Under the pieces are notes generated by a model. That model ran no database searches. It was given only the letters and a program-made list of their open reading frames with translations, and was not told the DNA's origin. A stretch of DNA of 64,000 nt from Desulfothermus sp964427155 (lineage in GTDB: Bacteria; Desulfobacterota; Desulfovibrionia; Desulfovibrionales; Desulfothermaceae), in the NCBI GenBank assembly GCA_964427155.1, contig CAYRSC010000024.1, positions 124,001 to 188,000 of the forward strand, written 5' to 3'. Shown in pieces: positions 25,247 through 34,202 of the stretch (its first letter is position 1; every line of letters starts with the position of its first letter). A program made the position numbers and the translations under genes.

Positions 25247-26038
25247 TCAAAGTAAAAAGGAGGTTAACACATAATCTCCCACTAGCACGCACACACAGGA
25301 GAGCACAACCGCTGAGGTTGTGGCAAAACTTACCCCTCTGGCACCAAAGACCTTTCCCCTCTTGTGGACATAGTAACCCTGATAACAACAGATGGTAACC
25401 ACCAGGAGCCCGAAAAATATGGCCTTATAGAATCCCCCTGTGACATCTGAGAGATCCACGAGATTTTCCATCCTGGAGATATAGGTGCCAGAATTTATCC
25501 CAAGGAGTATCACCCCTGAGACATATCCCCCAATTATCCCTATTACATCAAATAATGCCGTTAAAAAAGGAAAACATATGAGAGAGGCTATCATCCTGGG
25601 AGAGAAGAGGTATCTAATGGAATTCACATTCATGGTCTCCAGGGCATCTATCTGCTCAGTTATCCGCATAATCCCTATCTCAGCGGCCATGGAAGACCCT
25701 GCCCTCCCTATTATCATAATGGCTGTAAGTACTGGCCCAAGTTCACGAATAAGAGAAAGGGCCACTACCCCTCCAAGTACTCCCTCAGATCCAAACTTCA
25801 CCAGGGAATAATACCCCTGAAGTCCAAGGACCATACCAGTAAATATCCCCACCAGGGATATGACAAATATGGATTTTACCCCAATAAAATATATCTGCTG
25901 AAGTATCTTTCTAAACTGGAAGGGGGGAATAAAGGAATAAAAGGCCCCTTTTAAAAAGAAGATAAAGATGAGCCCCAGCTCATGGATAAAATCCAGTGCC
26001 CTTTTTCCTGTCCTCTGAAAGATTGTTAAGACCGCCAT
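25247..26038 (-). CDS. mlaE: MlaE-type lipid ABC permease
   Basis: Inner-membrane permease of the Mla retrograde/anterograde phospholipid transporter, 263 aa. The conserved MlaE core runs IRELGPVLTAIMIIGRAGSSMAAEIG (residues about 98-123; split as IRELGPVLTA and GRAGSSMAAE) followed by RITEQIDALETMNVN, the family signature. Five or six hydrophobic segments. First gene of the mlaE-F-D-C-A order with gaps or overlaps of 22 bases or less; the upstream lysA ends 78 bases away. The usual MlaB STAS subunit is absent from the cluster, and the GGDEF-like tail on MlaF is the only extra cytoplasmic module. Confidence 0.94.
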   Translation of the reverse strand: MAVLTIFQRTGKRALDFIHELGLIFIFFLKGAFYSFIPPFQFRKILQQIYFIGVKSIFVISLVGIFTGMVLGLQGYYSLVKFGSEGVLGGVVALSLIRELGPVLTAIMIIGRAGSSMAAEIGIMRITEQIDALETMNVNSIRYLFSPRMIASLICFPFLTALFDVIGIIGGYVSGVILLGINSGTYISRMENLVDLSDVTGGFYKAIFFGLLVVTICCYQGYYVHKRGKVFGARGVSFATTSAVVLSCVCVLVGDYVLTSFLL

Positions 26039-26116
26039 AATCTCTTTTGGTTAAGACGCTAAGGAAGAAAAGTTAACAGAAAGCATAGGAGACCTTACCC
26101 CTTTTTAAGGGTAGCG

Positions 26117-27370
26117 TCAACCTTGAAGGGCATTCTCCTCCAGATATACCAGGTCCCTATATGTCTCTCTCTCCCTTATAACATAAAACCTATCTCCCTC
26201 CACCATTACCTCTGCGGCCCTTGGACGGGAATTGTATTGAGAGGACATCACAAAACCATAGGCCCCCGCTGAAAAGATACTCAGATATTCCCCTTCCCTT
26301 ACTTCAGGAAGACGCCTGTCCTTGGCAAGAAAATCCCCGCTTTCACATATGGGACCCACCACATCATAAACCACCTCTTCTCTTCCCCTGGGTTCCACTT
26401 CTCCTATCCTGTGGTAAGACCCATAGAGAGAGGGCCTTATAAGGTCGTTCATGCCCGCGTCCACTATGAGAAAATTCTTGGTCTCTGTCTCCTTTGTATA
26501 TATCACCCTGGTCACCAGTATGCCTGCATTTCCTGCAATCACCCTGCCTGGCTCCAGGATAAGGGTTATGGGATATCCTGCAAGGGACCTGCTCAGGGCC
26601 TCTCCAAACTCCCTGGGATGGGGGGGCTCCTCTTCCCTATAGGTGATGCCCAGTCCCCCTCCAAGGTCCAGGTATCTTATCTGCATACCACATTCCTTAA
26701 GCTCTGTATAAAGGACCTTTAACTTGTCCAGGGCATCTAAAAAAGGAGAAAGCTCAGTGAGCTGGGAGCCAATGTGACAGTCAATCCCAATGGGCTCAAT
26801 GCCCTTTAGCTCCTGGGCAGTCTTATACACATATATGGCATCTGTTATATCTATTCCAAATTTGTTTTCCTTCAGACCCGTGGAGATATAAGGATGAGTG
26901 CCTGGGTCCACATCTGGGTTTATCCTGAAGCTCACCCTGGCCTTCTTCCCCAGGGAAAGGGCCACCTCATTTATGCGGTGTAATTCCTGAAGGGATTCCA
27001 CATTGAACATGAGAATATCTGCCCTTAAGGCCTCCTTTATTTCCCCCTCCTGTTTCCCAACCCCGGAGAAGACTATCTTGGAGGGGGGAATATTGGCCCT
27101 AAGTGCCCGATAGAGTTCCCCCCCTGATACTATGTCTGCGCCAGCCCCCTCTTCATGCAGGAGGCGAAGGACTGAAAGATTTGAGTTACACTTTACAGAA
27201 AAACATGTTATATGAGGAATACTATAAAAGGCAGAGTCAAAGGCATGAAAATGTCTTCTAAGTGTACGGGAAGAATAAATATATACAGGGGTGGAGACCT
27301 GATTGATGATCTTCTTTACTGGAACATCTTCGGCCCACAACTCTCCATCCCTCAAGTTAAAATAGTGCAT
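26117..27370 (-). CDS. lysA: Diaminopimelate decarboxylase
   Basis: Last step of lysine biosynthesis, meso-DAP to lysine and CO2. 417 aa PLP enzyme of the fold-III Orn/DAP decarboxylase family. PLP lysine is K60 in FSVKCNSN; the PLP-phosphate loop GGGLG is near 228, EPGR near 276, and the active-site Cys in CESGDFLA near 345 with the C-terminal Tyr block. AAGGAG lies just upstream of the ATG. Located 15 bases downstream of birA, same strand, possibly co-transcribed. Confidence 0.95.
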   Translation of the reverse strand: MHYFNLRDGELWAEDVPVKKIINQVSTPVYIYSSRTLRRHFHAFDSAFYSIPHITCFSVKCNSNLSVLRLLHEEGAGADIVSGGELYRALRANIPPSKIVFSGVGKQEGEIKEALRADILMFNVESLQELHRINEVALSLGKKARVSFRINPDVDPGTHPYISTGLKENKFGIDITDAIYVYKTAQELKGIEPIGIDCHIGSQLTELSPFLDALDKLKVLYTELKECGMQIRYLDLGGGLGITYREEEPPHPREFGEALSRSLAGYPITLILEPGRVIAGNAGILVTRVIYTKETETKNFLIVDAGMNDLIRPSLYGSYHRIGEVEPRGREEVVYDVVGPICESGDFLAKDRRLPEVREGEYLSIFSAGAYGFVMSSQYNSRPRAAEVMVEGDRFYVIRERETYRDLVYLEENALQG

Positions 27371-27385
27371 GACCCTCTGCTCCTT

Positions 27386-28369
27386 TTATTTTCCTTTATC
27401 TCTTATGGTAACATCTCCACAACACAATACGTGCTTTGAACCGCTGGAATCTATTACGACAAGATTTCCCTGAGAGTCAATATCAACTGCCTTTCCTTCC
27501 AGCCTTCCCTCTCCCTGATAGGCCACCACCTCTGAACCCACTGTTGAAGAAATAGCGAGAATCTTTTCCCGAATGGGAGAAAAACCTTCTTCCACATACA
27601 GGAGGTAGTAGTCCTCCAGTCTTTTTAAAAAACGTCCCAGAAATCTCACCCGATTTATCTTCTTCCCAATTTCCATCAGAAGGGAAGTGGCAATGGTTTT
27701 GAGCTCATCAGGAAAGTCCTCCTCTTCCATATTTATATTTATCCCCACCCCAAGAACGATATAATTAATGCTCTCTGCATCCCCACTCATCTCCGCCAAT
27801 ATTCCTGCCACCTTTCTCCTCCCTATGAGCACATCATTTGGCCATTTCAGATGGGCACAGAGGCGATAATGTGAAGATAAGACATCACTAAGTGCAAGGG
27901 ATGCCATTAGAGGAAACTGCATCATCTGCCAGGGGGAGAGAGAGGGTCTAAAGAGGAGAGAAAAGGTCAGTGACTTATAAGAGGTGCTAACCCACCGTCT
28001 TCCTCGCCTTCCCCTCCCGCCACTTTGCTCCTCACAGATCACCAGCAGACCCTCCTTGGCCCCCTTTTCTGCAAGTATCTTTGCCCGGTCCTGGGAGGAA
28101 GGGAGCCTGAAATGATAGTCAATCCTTTGGCCCAAGAAACGAGTCTCTAGGAAAAACTTGATGGTAGGAGGATAAAAATTGTCAGGGATAGAGGACAACT
28201 TATATCCCCTGCTGCTGGACTGGATCTCAAAACCTGCCTCTTTGAGGTTCAATACATGTTTCCAGATGGCAGACCTTGAGACGTTTAATTCCCGGGCAAT
28301 GGCCTCTCCAGAGACCCAGTTCCCTGATCTCAACCTCCTGATCACCTCATCCAACGTATTCCTTCTCAT
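27386..28369 (-). CDS. birA: Bifunctional biotin-protein ligase / biotin operon repressor
   Basis: 327 aa with both BirA activities. The N-terminal winged helix-turn-helix (residues about 5-60, GEAIARELNVSRSAIWKHV) binds DNA when the protein holds biotinyl-AMP. The ligase core has the adenylate loop GGRGRRGRRW near 117-126, LKWPNDVLI near 178 with the catalytic Lys, and GVGININ near 216; the C-terminal SH3-like domain is present. Because the HTH is intact it should act as a repressor, and a complete biotin operon lies 7 kb away (35677-41488). Upstream DNA contains a BirA-like half site. Confidence 0.95.
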   Translation of the reverse strand: MRRNTLDEVIRRLRSGNWVSGEAIARELNVSRSAIWKHVLNLKEAGFEIQSSSRGYKLSSIPDNFYPPTIKFFLETRFLGQRIDYHFRLPSSQDRAKILAEKGAKEGLLVICEEQSGGRGRRGRRWVSTSYKSLTFSLLFRPSLSPWQMMQFPLMASLALSDVLSSHYRLCAHLKWPNDVLIGRRKVAGILAEMSGDAESINYIVLGVGININMEEEDFPDELKTIATSLLMEIGKKINRVRFLGRFLKRLEDYYLLYVEEGFSPIREKILAISSTVGSEVVAYQGEGRLEGKAVDIDSQGNLVVIDSSGSKHVLCCGDVTIRDKGK

Positions 28370-28370
28370 T

Positions 28371-28403
28371 ATCTAACTACCTTGTGGTTTATATGGTTAA
28401 CAA
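28371..28403. promoter_or_regulatory. Possible BirA operator at the birA start
   Basis: ATCTAACT, 16 bases, GGTTAACA. The right half matches the BirA half-site consensus GGTTAACA in 8 of 8, the left in 4 of 8, and the spacing (16) fits known operators. It touches the birA start codon region, so it could autoregulate. GTTAAC is itself a short palindrome, so chance is a real alternative. Confidence 0.3.
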
Positions 28404-28489
28404 AAAAACACAAATCTTGAAACATAATTTAAATAAAAGGTCATGTCAATGACCCGCAGTCGTCTCCCCCCTCTCAAAAAATTTATTTC

Positions 28490-28519
28490 TTGACTACAGA
28501 AATTAACTGCAGGTAATAT
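28490..28519 (+). promoter_or_regulatory. Candidate sigma-70 promoter for the 28550 operon
   Basis: TTGACT at 28490-28495, 18-base spacer, TAATAT at 28514-28519. AAGGAG at 28535-28540 follows nine bases before the first ATG. It would drive the aminotransferase-HyuA-deacetylase-kinase run. Confidence 0.6.
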
Positions 28520-28549
28520 ATGAAAAAATAGAAAAAGGAGCACCTTTTA

Positions 28550-29731
28550 ATGCAAATTCCCTTCATTGACCTCAAATCTCAGTATCATCTCATAGAAGAC
28601 AAGATAAAACGTAGGATAGAGGAAGTGTTTTCCCATGGAAGGTTTATCCTGGGGCCTGAAATATATGAACTTGAGAAAAGGCTGGGGGAATTTGTGGATT
28701 CCCCCTATGTAATATCATGTTCTTCTGGCACAGATGCCCTGTATATGTCCCTGCTGGCCCTTGGAGTGGGCCCAGGCCACGTGGTACTTACCTCCCCCTT
28801 TACCTTTATTGCCACAGCAGAGGTAATAGCCCAGAGCGGGGCTATACCTGCCTTTGTGGACATAGATGAGACCACATTTAACATGGACCCAGAAAAATTA
28901 TCCCTGGCAATAGAGGCAATTCAGTACAGGGATAGAAGCATTTATCCATATCCCACCATATTAGACAAGACAAAAAAGGTGCAGATAAGGGGAATTATAG
29001 GGGTGGATATATTTGGAGTATCCTCAGAATATGAGGAGATAAATAAGATTGCCAGGGAACATGGATTATTTGTCATAGAAGATGCGGCCCAGTCCTTTGG
29101 AGGGACCTACAGAGGAAAACGGACATGCTCCCTTACGGAGATAGGATGCACCTCTTTCTTCCCTGCAAAGCCCCTGGGGTGTTATGGAGATGGAGGTGCC
29201 ATTTTCACCTACAATGAAAGGCTTGCAGAGATTCTCACCTCCATCAGGGTCCATGGGAGTGGCCAGGACAAATACGAAAACATAAGACTGGGTATAAATG
29301 GCAGGATGGACACACTTCAGGCGGCTATCTTACTGGAAAAGCTAAATATATTCCCGGGGGAACTCATGAAGAGACAGGAGGTGGCCACCCGTTATACCTC
29401 TCTGCTCTCAGAGGTGGAGGAGATAATAACACCTTCTATCCCTGAACATATAACCTCTGCATGGGCCCAGTATTCCATTTTGGTAAAGGGAGAGAACAGG
29501 GATGTCCTCTCCAACCACCTCAAAGCAAAGGGAATACCCACTGCGGTATATTACAAAATACCACTGCATCTACAACGGGCATTTAGTTATCTGGGATACA
29601 GGCAAGGAGATATGCAGGTGGCAGAGGAGACAGCCAACCACATCCTCTCTCTGCCCATGCATCCATATCTCACAGAAGAAATACAGGGGGAGATAGTAAA
29701 AGAACTAAAGGATTTTTTTGCAAAAAATTAA
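28550..29731 (+). CDS. DegT/DnrJ/EryC1/StrS-family sugar aminotransferase
   Basis: PLP-dependent aminotransferase, 393 aa, full length. SCSSGTDALYMSLLALGVGP near 56-75 is the PLP-phosphate and substrate loop; the internal aldimine lysine is in SFFPAKPLGCYGDGG near 205-219, and the family Asp in VIEDAAQSFGG near 178. The form is closest to WbpE/WlbC-like enzymes that aminate nucleotide-linked keto-sugars. There are no sugar-nucleotide genes nearby; instead the gene is followed directly by a hydantoinase-like ATPase, so the actual acceptor is uncertain. First gene of a five-gene plus-strand run. Confidence 0.9.
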   Translation: MQIPFIDLKSQYHLIEDKIKRRIEEVFSHGRFILGPEIYELEKRLGEFVDSPYVISCSSGTDALYMSLLALGVGPGHVVLTSPFTFIATAEVIAQSGAIPAFVDIDETTFNMDPEKLSLAIEAIQYRDRSIYPYPTILDKTKKVQIRGIIGVDIFGVSSEYEEINKIAREHGLFVIEDAAQSFGGTYRGKRTCSLTEIGCTSFFPAKPLGCYGDGGAIFTYNERLAEILTSIRVHGSGQDKYENIRLGINGRMDTLQAAILLEKLNIFPGELMKRQEVATRYTSLLSEVEEIITPSIPEHITSAWAQYSILVKGENRDVLSNHLKAKGIPTAVYYKIPLHLQRAFSYLGYRQGDMQVAEETANHILSLPMHPYLTEEIQGEIVKELKDFFAKN

Positions 29732-29743
29732 ATGGGGGAGCGC

Positions 29744-31447
29744 ATGTTATTTGGAATTGATGTGGGTGGAACTCACACCGATGCAGTACTGCTGGATAAA
29801 AAGGGAGGGATCCTGGCATCTGTAAAGATTCCCACTGATCCCTCTGATCTATTGGGTTCTATGACCTCAGCAATAGAAGAGGTCCTCAAGGAGGTAAAAG
29901 ACCCTGAAATTGAAAGGTTCAATCTCAGTACCACCTTGTGCACCAATGCCATTGTACAGGACGAGCTAGTTCCAGTGGGGGTGCTGGTAAGTGCAGGCCC
30001 AGGTATTAATCCCTGGGTCTTTAAGATAGGTGAACACTATGAAGTAATTGAAGGGGCCCTGGACCATCGGGGAACTGAGATACGCCCCCTCAATACAAAA
30101 CAGGCGCAGGAGGTGATCTCATCTTTTCTAAAGGAGGGAATAGAGGTATTTGCGATTGTGGGGAAATTTTCTCCCAGAAATCCGATACACGAAGAGCGTC
30201 TGGCCTCCCTGGTGGGAGAGAGGGCCTCATTTATCACCATGGGGCACAGCCTTTCTGGTCAACTAAATTTTCCCAGACGCATCGCCACTGCCTACTACAA
30301 TAGTGCAGTATGGCCCATCTTTAATTCCTTTCTAAATTCTGTCACAGACTCCCTGAAGAGGTTTAACCTCTCTCCACAGTTAAATATCCTAAAGGCAGAC
30401 GGGGGGACTATGCCCCTCTCCAAGGCCACCACCACCCCAGTGGAAAGTATATTCTCAGGTCCTGCCGCAAGTGTAATGGGGATTATTGCCCTATGTGACA
30501 TCACCCAGGACGCCATTGTTCTGGATATAGGGGGGACCACCACAGACATTGGGGTCTTTGCCAGTGGAGAGCCCCTTATAGAGCCTGAGAATGTGAGACT
30601 AAGACACCGTCCCACCCTGGTGAGGGCAATGAAGGTAAAGTCCATTGGGCTGGGAGGAGACTCTGCAGTGGTGGTCTCTGGGGGAAACATATCAGTGGGA
30701 CCAAAGAGGATGGGGCCAGCAATGGCAAGGGGAGGAAGTGTCCCAACCCTCATAGATGCCTTTAATTGTCTCTCTTCCTACTCCTATGGGGATAAAGGGG
30801 CCTCTGTGGAGGGAATGAAACAGATTGGAAATGAGCTGGCATGTGGTGTGGAGGGTGCACCCTCCAGGGTGATTGAAACCGCATGCACAAGGCTCAGGAA
30901 AGAGGTGATGGATTTTCTGGATGAGATAAACGAGCGTCCCATTTATACTGTGCACGAGCTATTAGAGTACAGGAAGATAGAGCCAGAGGTGATATATCTC
31001 ATGGGAGGACCTGCAGAGATAATGGCCCCCTATATCAAAAAAGAATTTGGGCTTCCAGTGGTGATCCCACAACACTCCTCAGTGGCAAATGCCATTGGGG
31101 CGGCCCTGGCCAGACCCACCATCCAGGTGGAACTCTTTGCGGATACAGAGAAAAAGATAATGACCATCCCGGTATTTGACATAAAAAGGACTATCTCAGG
31201 GAGTTATTCCCTGAAAGAGGCAAGGGAGGAGACCATATCCCAGCTCATGGGTTTTATAAAAAAAGAGTTTGGTTGGGAGATAACCAGGGAAGATACCCAG
31301 GTAATAGAAGAAAGCTGTATGAATATGGTAAAGGATGTATTTACCGTGGGCCAGGATATAAGGGTAAAATGTCAGGTAAAACCTGGTATATGCAAGGAAT
31401 ATGAAAACATTGTGAGGTGTCTATGCAGAGAGCAAAAAACCATTTAG
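29744..31447 (+). CDS. Hydantoinase/oxoprolinase (HyuA)-family ATPase
   Basis: 567 aa from the ATG at 29744, which has GGGGGAG before it; an ATG at 29732 directly after the previous stop lacks a ribosome site. ASKHA-fold ATPase: phosphate-1 motif FGIDVGGTHTDAVLLD at the N-terminus, TTLCTNAIV near 65, phosphate-2 VLDIGGTTTDIGVF near 265, and MGGPA near 428. Family members ATP-activate cyclic amides (5-oxoproline, hydantoins) or ketones. Only the A-type subunit is present; no HyuB partner is encoded nearby. Its 3' end overlaps the deacetylase gene by about 25 bases. Substrate unknown. Confidence 0.88.
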   Translation: MLFGIDVGGTHTDAVLLDKKGGILASVKIPTDPSDLLGSMTSAIEEVLKEVKDPEIERFNLSTTLCTNAIVQDELVPVGVLVSAGPGINPWVFKIGEHYEVIEGALDHRGTEIRPLNTKQAQEVISSFLKEGIEVFAIVGKFSPRNPIHEERLASLVGERASFITMGHSLSGQLNFPRRIATAYYNSAVWPIFNSFLNSVTDSLKRFNLSPQLNILKADGGTMPLSKATTTPVESIFSGPAASVMGIIALCDITQDAIVLDIGGTTTDIGVFASGEPLIEPENVRLRHRPTLVRAMKVKSIGLGGDSAVVVSGGNISVGPKRMGPAMARGGSVPTLIDAFNCLSSYSYGDKGASVEGMKQIGNELACGVEGAPSRVIETACTRLRKEVMDFLDEINERPIYTVHELLEYRKIEPEVIYLMGGPAEIMAPYIKKEFGLPVVIPQHSSVANAIGAALARPTIQVELFADTEKKIMTIPVFDIKRTISGSYSLKEAREETISQLMGFIKKEFGWEITREDTQVIEESCMNMVKDVFTVGQDIRVKCQVKPGICKEYENIVRCLCREQKTI

Positions 31448-32742
31448 GGGTGGTATTTTTCCCCGCCTTTGACTGGGCTATATCTCCCACCCATCCAGAG
31501 AGGCAGGAGAGGCTCTTATACACCATGGACCAGCTCAAAGAGGAAGGGGTGTTTGATATACCCGGTATAAGGGAATACAAGCCGGATGTGGCATCTGAAG
31601 AGGATGTGGAACGGGTGCATTTCTGTTTTCCAGATGTAAGGTCCAATATAACTGATTCCCATCTCATCTCTGCTGGAGGGTGCATCAAGGCAGGGAGGAT
31701 CTTCATGGAGAAGGAGGAACAAAAGGCATTTGCCCTTGTGCGCCCCCCTGGACACCACTCCATGAAGGTGGTGCATGGAGGAAGGGGTTTTTGCAATATA
31801 AACATAGAGGCAGTGATGGTGGAATATTTAAGAGATTCCTATAATGTGAAGAAAGTGGCCATAGTGGATACAGATTGTCATCATGGAGACGGTACACAGG
31901 ATATATACTGGCATGACCCTGACACCTTATATATCTCCATACATCAGGATGGGAGGACCCTCTACCCTGGCACAGGATTTACCTCTGAGATAGGGGGACC
32001 AAAGGCACGGGGCCGCACCATAAACATCCCCCTTCCCCCTAACACCAGCGATGAAGGATTCCTCTATGCCATAGAAAATGTGGTGCTTCCCATCCTGGAG
32101 GACTTTAAGGCAGATGTGGTTGTTAATTCTGCAGGCCAGGATAATCATTTTACTGACCCAATAACCAACATGAACTTTTCCGCCCAGGGGTATGCTAGAT
32201 TAAGCGAGTTGCTCAGTCCTGATGTGGTGGTCCTGGAGGGAGGATATTCTATCCAGGGGGCACTTCCCTATGTAAATCTGGGCATACTTTTGGCCCTGGC
32301 AGGGGTGGATTACTCCTATGTAAAAGAGCCAAACTACAATCCTTCTGACTTTGTCATGGAAGAGAGGACCATGAAATACATCCAACGGGTATGTGAAACC
32401 GCATACAAAAACTATTTTTATCCACCTGCCCTAGATATCTCCTTTGACAGGGATGGAGACTACATTGTCAGGAACAAAGAGATATTTTACGACACCTCTT
32501 ATATCGTAGAGAGACAGAGGGAATATCTTTTAGACTGTGATCATTGCAGGGGATTATTAAAGATAGAATCTCACTCCAATCGGGTAAAGAACTGTCTGGC
32601 CATAGAGGTCCCCCTGGGTGCATGCGAAAACTGCCAGAAAAAGGGGGAGGAGGAATTTGAAAAGTCAAAGAACGGGAGATATAAACTGGTCCAGTTTATA
32701 GACCGTCCCGGGAAAAGGGTCCTGAGATATCAAAAGGATTGA
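31423..32742 (+). CDS. Histone-deacetylase-superfamily amidohydrolase with C-terminal Cys cluster
   Basis: 439 aa from ATG 31423 (a GTG six bases earlier is possible). The zinc amidohydrolase fold of HDAC/AcuC/acetylpolyamine deacetylases is intact: RPPGHHS (His pair), DTDCHHGDGTQDIYW (zinc Asp and His), AGQDNHFTDP (zinc Asp) and the EGGYS tyrosine motif. After about residue 335 a tail not found in AcuC carries CDHC, NC and CENC, a likely zinc ribbon. It overlaps the HyuA-like gene, so the two are translationally coupled and may act on one amide substrate. A role in removing acetyl from small amines or lysines is possible; nothing here decides it. Confidence 0.87.
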   Translation: MQRAKNHLGVVFFPAFDWAISPTHPERQERLLYTMDQLKEEGVFDIPGIREYKPDVASEEDVERVHFCFPDVRSNITDSHLISAGGCIKAGRIFMEKEEQKAFALVRPPGHHSMKVVHGGRGFCNINIEAVMVEYLRDSYNVKKVAIVDTDCHHGDGTQDIYWHDPDTLYISIHQDGRTLYPGTGFTSEIGGPKARGRTINIPLPPNTSDEGFLYAIENVVLPILEDFKADVVVNSAGQDNHFTDPITNMNFSAQGYARLSELLSPDVVVLEGGYSIQGALPYVNLGILLALAGVDYSYVKEPNYNPSDFVMEERTMKYIQRVCETAYKNYFYPPALDISFDRDGDYIVRNKEIFYDTSYIVERQREYLLDCDHCRGLLKIESHSNRVKNCLAIEVPLGACENCQKKGEEEFEKSKNGRYKLVQFIDRPGKRVLRYQKD

Positions 32743-32746
32743 GCCC

Positions 32747-34201
32747 ATGATTACAGAGAAAGAAAAGGATTATCTCCTGGCGGTGGTGGAATCCCTTCCA
32801 CGGGAATTGGTGGTCATCTCCCCTGACTTCAAGATAATGGCGGCAAATAGGTTTGCCAGAGAGATCTATGGGGAGGACATTGTGGGCAGGAAGTGCTATG
32901 AGATCTATTATGGGATGGACAAACCCTGCCCAAGATGCAAGATACCCCAGATCCTAAGTGGGGAGGAGATAGAGGAAGACAATCCCTTCTCCCATTTCTA
33001 TCTGGAGCACAAGGTGACGTTTTTCCCCATCCTGGGAACTGACTGTGAACACTGTATGGTAAAGCTGGACTTTGACCTTACAGAGATGGACAGGCTTGAA
33101 AAAAAGCTCCACCTCTCCAATGCATTCCTCTACAACCTTATATTAAGTGCAGTGGATGCAGTGATTGCCGCTGACAAAAAGGGAAGGATATTCATCTTCA
33201 ACGATGCCGCATCTGAGATACTGGGTTATTCCAGGGAAGAGGCCCTCAGGGAGATACACATTACCCAGCTCTATCCTGGGGATGGGGCAAGGGAGGTAAT
33301 GCGAAAACTCAGAAGCAAAGAATATGGGGGAGTGGGGAAATTAAAGGCGTATCAGGTGGACCTTCTCAGCAAAAAGGGAGAGATAATCCCGGTTAGTCTG
33401 AATGCCTCTATTATATATGAAAACGGCATTGAGGTAGCTACTATTGGCTTTTTTCATGACCTGAGGGAAAGTCTCAAGATGGAAAAGGAGCTGGAGGAGA
33501 CCAGGCTCCAGTTATATCAGTCCTCTAAGATGGCGGCCCTGGGTAATCTGGCGGCAGGGGTGGCCCACCAGCTAAACAATCCATTGAGTGGTATCCTCCT
33601 CTTCTCCCAACTTATCCAGGAAGAAGAGGGAATACCTCCCCGCGTAAAGGAAGATATTGAACGGATAATAGAAAATGCCAGAAGGTGTAAAGACACAGTA
33701 AAGGAGCTACTGGAATTCTCCAGGCAATCCCCAAATGAGCCCCAATTTGTAAACATAAATAATGCAATAGATAAGACGATCTTTCTCCTGGAAAAACACT
33801 CCCTCTTTAAGGAGATTGAGATAATAAGGGAACTGGATCCAGAACTTCCCCCCATCCTCTGTGACATCCAGCAACTAAATCATGTATTTATGAACATCAT
33901 CTGGAATGCTGCCCAGGCCATGGAGGGAAAGGGACGATTGCATATCTCCACCTTTAAAAAAGGAGGGGAGAGGATCGGGATAAAATTCTCTGACACTGGG
34001 TGTGGCATCGCCGAAAAGGACCTCCCCTTTATATTTGACCCCTTCTTCTCCACCAAAAAGGAAGGACAGGGCATAGGGCTTGGCCTCAGCATTGCCTACC
34101 GCATAATTGAAAGTCACGGGGGAAAGATATGGGCCTACAACAATACGCAGGGGGGAGCCACCTTTGAGATAGAACTCCCCATTGAAAAGAGGAGGGGATA
34201 G
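32747..34201 (+). CDS. PAS-domain sensor histidine kinase
   Basis: 484 aa, no TM segments, so cytoplasmic. PAS 1 at about 10-110 holds a cysteine set (C50, C61 and C64 in KPCPRCK, C100 and C103 in DCEHC) that could ligate a metal or Fe-S cluster or act as a redox switch. PAS 2 at about 125-240, then a short coiled coil, the dimerisation domain with phospho-acceptor H274 (AAGVAHQLNNPLSG), and the ATPase domain with N box NIIWNAAQAME, G1 DTGCGIAEKD and G2 GQGIGLGLSIAYRI. Starts 4 bases after the deacetylase gene and is followed by a response regulator, its probable partner. Confidence 0.93.
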   Translation: MITEKEKDYLLAVVESLPRELVVISPDFKIMAANRFAREIYGEDIVGRKCYEIYYGMDKPCPRCKIPQILSGEEIEEDNPFSHFYLEHKVTFFPILGTDCEHCMVKLDFDLTEMDRLEKKLHLSNAFLYNLILSAVDAVIAADKKGRIFIFNDAASEILGYSREEALREIHITQLYPGDGAREVMRKLRSKEYGGVGKLKAYQVDLLSKKGEIIPVSLNASIIYENGIEVATIGFFHDLRESLKMEKELEETRLQLYQSSKMAALGNLAAGVAHQLNNPLSGILLFSQLIQEEEGIPPRVKEDIERIIENARRCKDTVKELLEFSRQSPNEPQFVNINNAIDKTIFLLEKHSLFKEIEIIRELDPELPPILCDIQQLNHVFMNIIWNAAQAMEGKGRLHISTFKKGGERIGIKFSDTGCGIAEKDLPFIFDPFFSTKKEGQGIGLGLSIAYRIIESHGGKIWAYNNTQGGATFEIELPIEKRRG

Positions 34202-34202
34202 A

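Noticed and set aside
29732..29743. Earlier ATG of the HyuA-like gene directly after the aminotransferase stop
   Set aside because: No ribosome site precedes it; GGGGGAG supports the ATG at 29744.
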